Source: JBBRLA01 sp038231615
GTDB lineage: Bacteria; Myxococcota_A; Polyangia; Palsa-1104; JAEUJZ01
Reading direction: 5' to 3'
Assembly (NCBI GenBank): GCA_038231615.1
Contig: JBBRLA010000119.1
Location: 1-16,055, forward strand
Length of the DNA: 16,055 nt
The notes beneath the pieces were generated by a model. The model searched no databases, was not told where the DNA came from, and saw nothing but the letters and a program-made list of their open reading frames with translations. The first letter of the stretch is position 1; each line of letters opens with the position of its first letter. The translations under genes were made by a program, and so were the position numbers. Of this stretch, positions 8,379-15,929 are shown piece by piece.

Positions 8379-8660
8379 TTAGTGGTAGTCGGTGAACTCA
8401 ACGTCATAGGCGTCGCCGCCTTGCCATCGAAAGCAGATGCGCCACTTGTCATTGACGCGAATGCTATATTGTCCGCTCCGCTTACCCTTTAACAATTCCA
8501 AGTGATTACCTGGCGGTACGCGCAAGTCTTCAACGCGAGTGACCGCCTCAATTACTCTCAGCTTGTCGTGCGCCCGCTCCGCTACATCACCAGGCAGAGC
8601 CTTCGTCTTGAATCCCTGGGATAGTGATGCAGTCCGTTTGTCGGCGAAGGACTTGATCAC
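8379..8660 (-). CDS. higB: HigB-type toxin, RelE/ParE superfamily mRNA interferase
   Basis: The 93-residue protein begins MIKSFADKRTASLSQG, the classical start of plasmid-maintenance HigB toxins. It has the RelE-fold core AHDKLRVIEAV, LRVPPGNHLELLKGKRSGQYSIRVNDKWRICFRW (split here across two strands of the fold) and ends with YDVEFTDYH. The basic and aromatic residues in the RVNDKWRICFRW strand and the terminal His are the usual catalytic surface. HigB cleaves ribosome-bound mRNA when freed from HigA. The start is GTG at 8660. A promoter lies so close that little or no leader precedes it. No disrupting stop or frameshift is seen, so the pair looks intact. Such modules are common in accessory DNA, consistent with the mobile remnants around it. 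Confidence 0.92.
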   Translation of the reverse strand: MIKSFADKRTASLSQGFKTKALPGDVAERAHDKLRVIEAVTRVEDLRVPPGNHLELLKGKRSGQYSIRVNDKWRICFRWQGGDAYDVEFTDYH

Positions 8661-8666
8661 TCAATC

Positions 8667-8695
8667 ACTATGCGGCGCGTCAATAGCTATGTCAA
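8667..8695 (-). promoter_or_regulatory. Sigma70-type promoter of the higBA operon
   Basis: On the minus strand a perfect -35 TTGACA (8690-8695) is followed by 17 bases and CATAGT (8667-8672) as -10. Transcription would start about 7 bases on, near 8660, exactly at the higB GTG codon, so the mRNA is predicted to be leaderless. Confidence 0.65.
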
Positions 8696-8705
8696 GCGTA
8701 GCTAT
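8679..8705 (-). promoter_or_regulatory. Repeated ATAGCTA-TTGAC motif, candidate HigA operator
   Basis: On the minus strand ATAGCTA(CGC)TTGAC and ATAGCTATTGAC lie end to end across the -35 and spacer. The shared ATAGCTAT core is itself palindromic. Two adjacent sites over a toxin-antitoxin promoter fit autoregulation by HigA; binding is inferred. Confidence 0.4.
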
Positions 8706-9008
8706 CCAAAGGGGCTGGGCGTGAAGTCGCGGCCTGGCTCATGGCCGGACCTTGCACCGGGTCCTGGCCGTGCCCGGGGTCAACCGCCGTCGGCCTCGCC
8801 GTCGATCTCCTCACCGGCTGGACGCGTACAGTCCGGGAGAAAAATGTCGTCTACCTGTCATATGACGGCAATACTGGGCTGGTGTCCCCCGACAAGCGCC
8901 TTCGCTACGTGAATTCGCCGAGGTGCTCCCACTTCGCTGATGACGAGGTGGGTGAGCCGGTCTGGCAGTCGGTGTAGCCGACGATCACGTCTGATCGGTG
9001 GCGATCTG

Positions 9009-9111
9009 CTAAACTCAGACCAGTTTGAGAACCAGGTTCTGTGGTAGCGCTGGCTGCCGTCGGTGCTTGCCGATCATCGAAACACCGCCTTTGAAACTGG
9101 TTCGAGTTTAG
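9009..9111. repeat. Imperfect inverted repeat, 18-bp arms
   Basis: CTAAACTCAGACCAGTTT (9009-9026) is matched by the reverse complement of 9094-9111 with 16 of 18 identities. The similarity weakens outward. A perfect AGAACC-A-GGTTCT palindrome lies just inside the left arm. The 103-bp unit may be a small MITE-like insertion or a structured RNA; no flanking duplication was found. Confidence 0.45.
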
Positions 9112-9203
9112 ATCGGCTGGCCGACCGCGGCGTAGGTGAATCAGTGAATCGGACACCTTGGGGGCAATGTCGGCCAACCAGCCCTAGTTGTGGCCAGGAT
9201 CAC

Positions 9204-9273
9204 ACTTAGGACACCGACGGGACTTAGGACACTGCCCTTGAGCACTTAGGACACTGCGGGCTCACTTAGGACA
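9204..9273. repeat. Four direct copies of ACTTAGGACA
   Basis: Copies start at 9204, 9222, 9244 and 9264 (spacings 18, 22, 20). Copies 2 and 3 extend to ACTTAGGACACTG. The reverse complement reads TGTCCTAAGT. Repeated short sites at about 20-bp spacing resemble the multiple terminal repeats at IS21-family ends, so this may be a transposon end scar. An operator array is an alternative. Neither is proven. Confidence 0.6.
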
Positions 9274-9472
9274 GCACCAAGCGCGAATTTTAGTTAGAAG
9301 AGATTACAAAGTACTAAGAACTTCTTACAACCCAAGAAGATCCAGCCACCCGCAGAGAATTTCTATCTCCGCCTGAATCCAGCCTTCCTGGATGTACTAA
9401 AGTTGTGCCAGGAGCGCCGCTGTCAAAGGCGGAGAAGACGAAGCGATCGAAGAACAAGGAGGCGACTCGACC

Positions 9473-10051
9473 ATGGCTGATGCAGGCGAGATGCAGCGCT
9501 ACCCACTGACCCCGACGTGCTCGCTTGCGCTTGCGCGGGGGGACATTACCCTCTGGAGCGGTGACGCCATCGTCAACGCCGCCAACGAGAGGATGCTCGG
9601 CGGAGGGGGCGTGGACGGGGCCATCCATAGAGCCGCGGGGCCTGGGCTCAGGACGCTCTGCGCCGCCGTGGCAGAAGTCCGTCCCGGCGTCCGCTGTCCA
9701 ACGGGAGACGCGCGCATCACCGCGGCCTGCGGTGGGCTGCTGGTGCGCTACGTCATCCACACCGTAGGCCCCATCTATCAGAGCGCGGAGCAGTCTGCGG
9801 GGCTGCTCGGCTCCGCCTACCAGGGCTCGCTCTCTTTGGCCAACAAGCACGGCTTGCGGCAGGTGGCCTTCCCCGCCATTTCCTGCGGTGTCTTCGGTTA
9901 CCCCCATGCAGAGGCGGCCGAGGTAGCACTGCGGGCGTGCCGGGACCATGCCGGGGCGGTGCAGGAGATTACCTTCGTGCTCCACGACGAGGGCCCCTGG
10001 CGGGCCTTCAACGCCGAGGCAGGGAAACTGCGGTCACCTTCCGCCGCATAG
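9473..10051 (+). CDS. Macrodomain protein (ADP-ribose-binding, MacroD/YmdB-type)
   Basis: This 192-residue protein is essentially one macrodomain. ARGDITLWSGDAIVNAAN and NAANERMLGGGGVDGAIH (residues ~21-52) hold the ADP-ribose-binding Asn and Gly loops typical of the MacroD class. CPTGDARITAACGGL and VIHTVGPIY follow, then the second phosphate loop FPAISCGVFGYP (133-144). Such enzymes remove O-acetyl groups from O-acetyl-ADP-ribose or hydrolyse mono-ADP-ribose from proteins. A strong AAGGAGG at 9456-9462 supports the ATG at 9473. No ADP-ribosyltransferase gene lies adjacent, so a DarTG-like toxin pair is not indicated. It is the first of a run of plus-strand genes after the repeat-rich region. 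Confidence 0.95.
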   Translation: MADAGEMQRYPLTPTCSLALARGDITLWSGDAIVNAANERMLGGGGVDGAIHRAAGPGLRTLCAAVAEVRPGVRCPTGDARITAACGGLLVRYVIHTVGPIYQSAEQSAGLLGSAYQGSLSLANKHGLRQVAFPAISCGVFGYPHAEAAEVALRACRDHAGAVQEITFVLHDEGPWRAFNAEAGKLRSPSAA

Positions 10052-10105
10052 CGAAACACCCGCTCTCGTGACATAAATCGAGAACCCTTGACCGGAATAC
10101 CCAGC

Positions 10106-10564
10106 ATGTCCCCCTTGAGCAGGCCCGAAGCGCGGAGCGCGCTCGCCATCGCTGCCGTCGTCCTCGATGCGGTTCTGGGCATCGGTGCCTTCGGCGGCGG
10201 GCTGGCGCTGATGCTTGGCCCCCACGGCGAGATTCTGCCTCTCCCGGTCTCCCTTTTGAAAGGATCGCCTTTCGACAGCTACTGCGGGCCGGGGCTGATC
10301 CTCTTCACTGTGCTCGGCGTCGGGCCGCTCGCGGTTGCCCTCCTGGCCTGGCGTCGCCAGCGCTGGGCACCGCTCCTGACTGTGGGCGTTGGGGTGGCGC
10401 TGCTGATCTGGCTGGCGGTTGAGATCGCCATCATCGGGTACGCCAACGATCCCCCGCTACAGCCGATCTACATCGGCCTGGGCATTGCCATCGGCTTGGT
10501 CGGGATCGCCTGGTTGAGGCAGACCGGCCTACCGTTCCGGATGCCCCCTGCCGGGCGTACCTGA
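10106..10564 (+). CDS. Four-helix integral membrane protein, unknown function
   Basis: The 152-residue protein has four predicted membrane helices at about residues 12-37 (ALAIAAVVLDAVLGIGAF), 61-83 (GPGLILFTVLGVGPLAVALL), 87-113 (LLTVGVGVALLIWLAVEIAI) and 121-139 (YIGLGIAIGLVGIAWL). A loop LLKGSPFDSYCGPG precedes helix 2. I do not recognise the family, although small proteins with a SPF-DY-PG loop of this kind are common in soil bacteria. ATG 10106 gives the helix near the N-terminus; a TTG at 10088 would add six residues. No strong ribosome site is visible. No catalytic motif is seen. Confidence 0.7.
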   Translation: MSPLSRPEARSALAIAAVVLDAVLGIGAFGGGLALMLGPHGEILPLPVSLLKGSPFDSYCGPGLILFTVLGVGPLAVALLAWRRQRWAPLLTVGVGVALLIWLAVEIAIIGYANDPPLQPIYIGLGIAIGLVGIAWLRQTGLPFRMPPAGRT

Positions 10565-10695
10565 TGCGCTTTCAGCAGACAGGGCCAGCATGAATAGAGC
10601 CAGGCGCCCGGTCCGCGAGCGCAGTGGTTTGGCGCTCTTGTGCGACGCGGTGCACTGCCCCCTGGCACCAGGATATACTGATGTCAGGAGGGCCC

Positions 10696-11490
10696 ATGGA
10701 TCCACAATCCGCGTCGTTCACGCCCCTGTGGCGACGGCTGCTCGTAACGGCCTTGTCGCTGAGCGTCGCGGGAACCACCTTGTGGAACAACTGGGGCGAG
10801 GGCGGCCAGGACCGACTCTTGTCGTGCTTCCTCGCCGCCTGGTTCCTGGTTCCCGCGGTGCTCCTGCATCACCGATGGCTGGGCAGCCAGATCTTCGTGC
10901 GCTCCGTATTCTGGCTCATGGTGGTCGGCGGAGCCGTGGCCGCGGCCCCGGTCGCGCTCCAGGGAGGCGGCCAGGAACTCGATTGGCGCAAGCTGGCGGC
11001 GATCAGCGTTGCGCCGATTTCGCTCTTGCTCCTGGGTCCGCGCAGCCTGGAGGCTGGCGACCAGCGCACGTCCTTCTCGCCGCTGGCCTTCCGCGGCCTG
11101 TTGACCGCCACCCTGGTCATGGCCGTGGCCGATGTGCTGCTCTTGCTGATCTCCACCATCGTCATGGTGCACGATCACAGGGGCCACGTGCTGCCCGCCA
11201 TGCTGCCGGGCGTGTCTACGATCCTCCTGGGAACGGCGATCGTCGGGCTCTACCGCCTGCGCGGGTGGGGCCTGCTTCTGCACCTGGGCGCCAACCTGCT
11301 GGTCCTGACCCTGTCGCTCCTCGGCAAGTTCGAGTCCCCGCTGCCGTGGTTTGTCGGCGGATCGGCCGCCGCGCAGCTCCTCTTGCTCCTGCCCGTGTGG
11401 AGGAGCATCGTGCGCAGGACGCCGCCGCGTCCGGCGGGGCCCCGGACCTTTCACAGGATGAGGTCGGGGTCGTCGTCCTTCTGTGGCTGA
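10696..11490 (+). CDS. Multi-spanning membrane protein, unknown function
   Basis: The 264-residue protein has about eight hydrophobic segments, including LLVTALSLSVAGTTLW, LSCFLAAWFLVPAVLL, VFWLMVVGGAVAAAPVAL, LLTATLVMAVADVLLLLIST, GVSTILLGTAIVGLY and LLLHLGANLLVLTLSLL, and a basic C-terminal tail. AGGAGG at 10686-10691 sets the start at ATG 10696; an ATG at 10681 would add five residues. No recognisable family motif is seen. The 130-base gap after the preceding membrane-protein gene contains a TATACT (10674-10679) but no clear partner -35. Both neighbours being small membrane proteins on the same strand hints at a shared envelope role; this is inference. Confidence 0.65.
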   Translation: MDPQSASFTPLWRRLLVTALSLSVAGTTLWNNWGEGGQDRLLSCFLAAWFLVPAVLLHHRWLGSQIFVRSVFWLMVVGGAVAAAPVALQGGGQELDWRKLAAISVAPISLLLLGPRSLEAGDQRTSFSPLAFRGLLTATLVMAVADVLLLLISTIVMVHDHRGHVLPAMLPGVSTILLGTAIVGLYRLRGWGLLLHLGANLLVLTLSLLGKFESPLPWFVGGSAAAQLLLLLPVWRSIVRRTPPRPAGPRTFHRMRSGSSSFCG

Positions 11491-11586
11491 TCCCCCTGGG
11501 ATGCGTGACCCTGCCCCGCCTGATCCAACTTCAGCGAATCCACGTCACCGCGAGCAAGACCCCCGTCTATTAGGTAGCATCTCCCC

Positions 11587-12387
11587 ATGGATCCCACTAC
11601 CCCCCCGATTCCGCGTCTATACCACACCGCGTCGTCCTACTACTCCTCGATCGCTCGCCTCGCCCTCGTCGAGGCGGGTGTCGCCTTCACCCCGGTCCCG
11701 ACTGATATCCACCGACGCAAGGCGAACCTCGAGCCCGAGTACGTGCGGCTGAACCCCAACATGACGGTCCCGACCCTGGTGCTGGGCGATCGCGTGCTCA
11801 CCGAGAGCCGGGACATCGCGCTCTTCGCCTTTGCCTTCGGTGACCACAAACAAGGCGGCGACCCGGTTGCGCGGCGCTGGTTCGACGACCACTATGCCTT
11901 CCCGGTGGAGGAGCTCACCTTCGGCTGGCTCCTTCACTGGAACTCGCTGGCGCGTCGCTTCGTCCCGAGGAGCCTCGCCGCCACCGAAGCACGCCTCCGC
12001 GAGTCCGCCATAGCATACCCCGACCTCCGCGAGCGCTATCTCGCCAGGGCCGAGGTGTTCGCCGGGCGTCGCCGCACCTTCGATCCGGACGCGGTCGTCG
12101 CGCTCTTCAATGACCGCCGCCGCGCGGCGCTCGGTCTGCTTGACGCGCTCGAAGGCGCGCTTGCGGACGGTCGCGAAGTGCTGGCGCCGCCCGCGTACGG
12201 CCCGGCGGACGTGGTGTGGACGGTGTTCCTCGCGCGCATGCGCTTCGTCAGGATGGGCGACAAGATTACGCGCCGCCCCGCCCTGGCGCGCTGGGCGAAG
12301 TCGATGTTCGCGCGGCCGAGCTTCCGCGCTGCCGACGTGTGGGACCGGATCAAGATAATCGGGCTGCTGAAGCAAGTGTTGGGGTGA
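11587..12387 (+). CDS. Glutathione S-transferase-like protein
   Basis: The 266-residue protein has a thioredoxin-fold GST N-domain (residues ~9-85). LYHTASSYYSSIARLALVEA is the glutathione-site helix with a run of Ser/Tyr. PNMTVPTLVLGDRVLTESRD contains the cis-Pro of VPTL and the ES pair that contacts the gamma-glutamyl group. The C-terminal all-helical domain (~95-266) has the YGPADVVWTVFLARM segment near 200, typical of the GST helix-6 region. Its length and long helical insertion suggest a GDAP1-like or other atypical GST, but this is a guess. A cytosolic detoxification or thiol-transfer role is expected. The gene converges on the VOC-fold gene with only 8 bases between the stops. Confidence 0.88.
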   Translation: MDPTTPPIPRLYHTASSYYSSIARLALVEAGVAFTPVPTDIHRRKANLEPEYVRLNPNMTVPTLVLGDRVLTESRDIALFAFAFGDHKQGGDPVARRWFDDHYAFPVEELTFGWLLHWNSLARRFVPRSLAATEARLRESAIAYPDLRERYLARAEVFAGRRRTFDPDAVVALFNDRRRAALGLLDALEGALADGREVLAPPAYGPADVVWTVFLARMRFVRMGDKITRRPALARWAKSMFARPSFRAADVWDRIKIIGLLKQVLG

Positions 12388-12395
12388 GAAAAGAC

Positions 12396-12758
12396 CTAGC
12401 CGCGATTCTGGTAGAGGCCCAACACGTTGCCTGCGGGATCGCGGAACCTGGCGGTGATTTCCGGTGCGTCCGCTCCGACAGGCTGTACGATCACGCCTCC
12501 GCTGGCGACGACCAGCTTGATGGTCGCTTCCACGCTGTCCACCATGATGTACACCATGAGACCGGGCTCCATGGCAGGCGGGCGTCCGAGCACCCACGAG
12601 CCGCTCACCTCGCCGACCCCGTCGTCAAAAGCGGTGGAGCCGTCTCCGCGCTGCCGGACCTTCCAGCCGAAGACCTGTCCGTAGAATTCGGCCGAGCGCG
12701 CAATGTTGTTGGCAGGGATCTCGATGTAGCAAATCTTGCCGTTCGCAAAGGTGGGCAT
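12396..12758 (-). CDS. VOC/glyoxalase-fold protein
   Basis: The 120-residue protein is a single vicinal-oxygen-chelate domain: ICYIEIPANNIARSAEFYGQ-VFGWKV at the start, a middle VYIMVDSVEATIKLVVASGG, and the end ITARFRDPAGNVLGLYQ. The two beta-alpha-beta-beta-beta halves are both present. Relatives include glyoxalase-I-like enzymes, dioxygenases and antibiotic-binding proteins; no substrate can be deduced. AGGAGC lies 6 bases before the ATG at 12758. It follows the lipoprotein gene on the same strand with a 21-base gap and could be co-transcribed with it. Confidence 0.93.
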   Translation of the reverse strand: MPTFANGKICYIEIPANNIARSAEFYGQVFGWKVRQRGDGSTAFDDGVGEVSGSWVLGRPPAMEPGLMVYIMVDSVEATIKLVVASGGVIVQPVGADAPEITARFRDPAGNVLGLYQNRG

Positions 12759-12779
12759 GAGTGCTCCTGAAGCGTTGGA

Positions 12780-13512
12780 TCAGAACGTGTAGCTGCCGCC
12801 AGCGGGGCTGGGCAGGTGAACGAGCACGATGTTGGACCGCTCTTTCGCGGGCGACTGCGAGCCATCCGTGACGCCGCGAAGGTTGCCGGCGACGACGACG
12901 AACCCGATGATCTCACCCAGTTTGGGCTGATACCCCTGGAGTTTTCCCCAGCGACCGTCGTAGTACCAGTTGTTCGGGATCTGACCCGGTTCTGCGACGT
13001 TGCCGCCACTTGCGGGGAGCCCGTACCAGAACTGGATGGCGGCCGAGCCGTACCACTGCCCACCGATGTTCTCGACGATCCCGAGCGTGTACTGAAGAGG
13101 GCCATCCCAGCCGGCGGGACGATGTCGGGCCATCTGCCGAGACCGTCCTGCTTGCTGAACTCCAGATGGACCCCCGAGGGCGTGATGTCCAGCTTGGTGA
13201 TCGTCGTGGTCACTGGCCAGTCGGCGACGTCCGGGGGGTTATTGAATACCGTCACCTGATGCAGATCCAACATCGGAATCGCGAGATCGGGAGTAGGCGG
13301 CATGGTCAGATCGGGCAAGGGGGCCGTGAGGTCCGGCGTCGGCGGAGGGGGCGGCATGGTCAGATCGGGCAAGGGGGCCGTAATGAGGTCCAGCGTCCCT
13401 GCGTCGACGACGCAGTCGTTGAACGCCACACAGTCGTTGGTCCCCCCAATGTTGCAGAACAGGCGGAGATGAGAAGAAGAGGCGCGCAGAGAAGTCGACT
13501 TTTGGCGTTCAT
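12780..13512 (-). CDS. Predicted lipoprotein with Pro-Asp-Leu linker, two frameshifts
   Basis: ATG 13512 begins a lipoprotein signal (MNAKSRLLCAPLLLISAC, lipobox ISAC, lipidated Cys18). Adding one G in the six-G run at 13442-13447 restores the frame into NDCVAFNDCVVDAGTLDL and a PDLT/PDLA/MPPPPP-rich linker, a style frequent in Myxococcota surface proteins. A second added base near 13105-13118 restores the C-terminal domain (GPLQYTLGIVENIGGQWYG, AIQFWYGLPASGG, LGEIIGFVVVAGNLRG, ending GGSYTF) up to the stop at 12780. The corrected protein is about 245 residues, probably outer-membrane-anchored and facing outward or periplasmic. I do not recognise its C-domain. As printed, the gene is split across three frames; both lesions are single missing bases, so error is plausible. 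Confidence 0.65.
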
Positions 13513-14564
13513 CCCCGCACCATACACCTTGTCCAAGGTTGGACAAGACTGGGGCTTTTGCCCTGGGGAGAGGTCGGTCCCGGTGAGGTCGGCTCCGCTG
13601 AGGAGCACTCCGCTGAGGTCGGCCCCGCTGAGGTTGGCTCCACTGAGGATGGCCCTGGTGAGGTCGGCTCCTTTGAGGATGGCCCTGGTGAGGTCGGCCC
13701 CTTTGAGGATGGCCCCTGTAAGATTGGCTCCGCTGAGGTCGGCTCTTCCGAGGACGGCTAAGCTGAGGTTGGCCCTACAGAGTCCGGCCTTGTTGAGCTT
13801 GGCTCCGTTGAGGTTGGCTCCGCTGAGGTCGGCTCCGCTGAGGTCGGCTCCGCTGAGGTCGGCCTTTCTAATGTCGGCCCTGGTGAGGTCGGCCCTAGTG
13901 AGGTCGGCACCTTTGAGATTAGCTCCGTAGAAATTGTTCTCACTGAGGTTGGTTCCACTAAGGACGACCTCGCTGAGGTTAGCTCCGTTGAAAGTAATTC
14001 CGCTGAGGTTGGCTCCAATGAGGATGGCTCCGCTGAGGTCGGCTCCGCTGAGGTTGGTCTTGGTTGGGCTGGTTTTGGGTGAGTTGGTCTTGGTGGGGTT
14101 GGTTTTGGGTGAGTTGGTCTTGGTCTTAGTGAGATTAGTCTCAGCCTGATTGAGGGCTCTATCGAAGCTGGCTCTAATGAGTTTGAGTTGGGACTTACTA
14201 AAGGGAGCCTTCCAATACTCCCAAAACTCCCGGCGCCTGTCGATGCTATTGCTAAATTTTCCAAGGTCGGCCCCGCTGAGGTCGGCTCCTTTGAGGATGG
14301 CCCTGGTGAGGTCGGCCCCTTTGAGGATGGCCCCTTAAGATTGGCTCCGCTGAGGTCGGCTCTTCCGAGGACGGCTAAGCTGAGGTTGTGATTCCCCGTT
14401 GGCGCCGTGCAGGTGCTGCCCCGGTCGAAGTCCTTCCGGTGGTCAAGGCGGCGCTGGTTGAGGGCGCCAGCGGTCAAACCCCACTCGGCGTCGATCTCGG
14501 AGAGAGTCAGCATCTCGTCGGGGGTCCGGTCCGTCGGGACCGGGACGTCAGAGGTGGCGCTCAT
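13513..14564 (-). CDS. Pentapeptide-repeat protein with HTH-like N-terminus, one frameshift
   Basis: ATG 14564 starts an N-domain that looks like a small helix-turn-helix (TPDEMLTLSEIDAEWGLTAG, then ALNQRRLDHRKDF). The protein then enters A(D/N)LxX pentapeptide repeats (LSLAVLGRADLSGANL). One base is missing near 14332-14336, shown by comparison with the second copy of a duplicated block. Adding it gives a long solenoid (GAILKGADLTRAILKGADLS and so on) broken by a charged insert (DLGKFSNSIDRRREFWEYWK) and a Lys/Asn/Pro-rich run of TNxxK repeats. Regular ADLSG repeats then resume to ADLTGTDLSPG near 13560. The corrected length is about 350 residues. Repeats of this type form right-handed beta-helices; roles range from gyrase protection to unknown. 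No stop separates it from the lipoprotein ATG in frame, so its true end is unclear. Confidence 0.75.
13528..13547. promoter_or_regulatory. Perfect 9-bp palindrome, operator- or hairpin-like
   Basis: CTTGTCCAA (13528-13536) and TTGGACAAG (13539-13547) are perfect inverse copies separated by GG. They lie 15 bases upstream of the lipoprotein ATG (minus strand) and at the end of the pentapeptide repeats. It could be an operator for a dimeric repressor, or an mRNA hairpin. No T tract follows, so a terminator is less likely. Confidence 0.45.
13659..13771. repeat. Internal duplication, copy A (113 bp)
   Basis: This block within the pentapeptide gene matches 14277-14388 base for base except for one extra base here (CCCCTGTAAG against CCCCTTAAG). 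It encodes NLSLAVLGRADLSGANLTG and GAILKGADLTR-type repeats. Copy A is in frame. Confidence 0.85.
14059..14118. repeat. Two tandem 30-bp units within the pentapeptide gene
   Basis: Units 14059-14088 and 14089-14118 differ at only a few bases. On the minus strand each codes for two pentapeptides of the form TNSPK-TNPTK or TNSPK-TSPTK. Pentapeptide spacing is kept but the central hydrophobic residue is lost. Confidence 0.75.
14277..14388. repeat. Internal duplication, copy B (112 bp, one base deleted)
   Basis: This is identical to 13659-13771 apart from one missing base at about 14334. That deletion breaks the reading frame of the pentapeptide protein between its N-terminal domain and the repeats. 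Confidence 0.85.
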
Positions 14565-14606
14565 ACTTGCAGATCGTAGGAGGGCGGGGAAGCAGCGCCC
14601 GTTCGA

Positions 14607-14735
14607 TCACTCCCTTGGTCTGCTGAGCTGAGCCAGGCGGGCCTCTGCCAAACTGAACTCCGACGGCATCTGCCGCTTCAACTCCGCAATGAAGCGATCA
14701 GCATCGAGGTCACATCGCAGGACCAGCTCCACCAT
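14607..14735 (-). CDS. Short hypothetical ORF (42 aa)
   Basis: ATG 14735 opens MVELVLRCDLDADRFIAELK, then RQMPSEFSLAEARLAQLSRPRE, to TGA at 14607. The residue pattern is amphipathic helix-like and continues upstream in frame (LEDFHD) to a TAA. It could be a small helical protein or the end of a decayed gene. No ribosome site is evident. It occupies the gap between the ABC ATPase stop and the pentapeptide gene start on the same strand. Confidence 0.35.
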   Translation of the reverse strand: MVELVLRCDLDADRFIAELKRQMPSEFSLAEARLAQLSRPRE

Positions 14736-14828
14736 GTCGTGAAAGTCTTCGAGTTAAAGTAGCGCGGCCACGGCATCTACGACAGTGAGAGCGAGGAGTA
14801 GCCCGCCCCCGCCGCCGTCCCGCGTCAG

Positions 14829-15923
<1,095 letters not shown>

Positions 15924-15929
15924 CGTTCG

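Larger units (their letters stand above)
8706..9472. other. Gene-poor stretch with repeats
   Basis: About 770 bases lack a convincing gene. Contents from left to right are GC-rich sequence with a poor-quality open frame (8741-8977), an 18-bp imperfect inverted repeat (9009-9111), four ACTTAGGACA motifs (9204-9273), and AT-richer sequence with a TAAGAA-C-TTCTTA palindrome (9315-9327). The AT-rich part and the ribosome site at 9456-9462 form the upstream region of the macrodomain gene. An open stretch lacking a start (about 9325-9440, NFYLRLNPAFLDVLKLCQE) may be a coding remnant. Confidence 0.5.

Noticed and set aside
9204..9273. CRISPR array
   Set aside because: There are only four 10-base units with 8-12-base gaps. 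Repeat and spacer lengths are far too short and no cas genes are present.
9314..9985. 223-residue minus-strand frame opposite the macrodomain gene
   Set aside because: It is an antisense shadow with no motif, whereas the plus strand has a strong ribosome site and a clear domain.
9473..10051. DarG-like antitoxin of a DarTG pair
   Set aside because: The protein is a stand-alone macrodomain of ordinary length and no DarT-like ADP-ribosyltransferase gene lies next to it.
10651..10679. Promoter for the second membrane protein (TATACT)
   Set aside because: The partner -35 is poor and transcription would begin at the ribosome site, making it unusable for that start.
11617..12597. 326-residue minus-strand frame across the GST-like gene
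   Set aside because: It is rich in Arg/Gly/His as expected for a shadow and conflicts with both the GST and VOC domains.
13010..13930. Plus-strand 306-residue frame with APLRSAPLR repeats
   Set aside because: The repetitive pattern is the antisense of the pentapeptide repeats. The minus-strand frame shows the true A(D/N)LxX periodicity.
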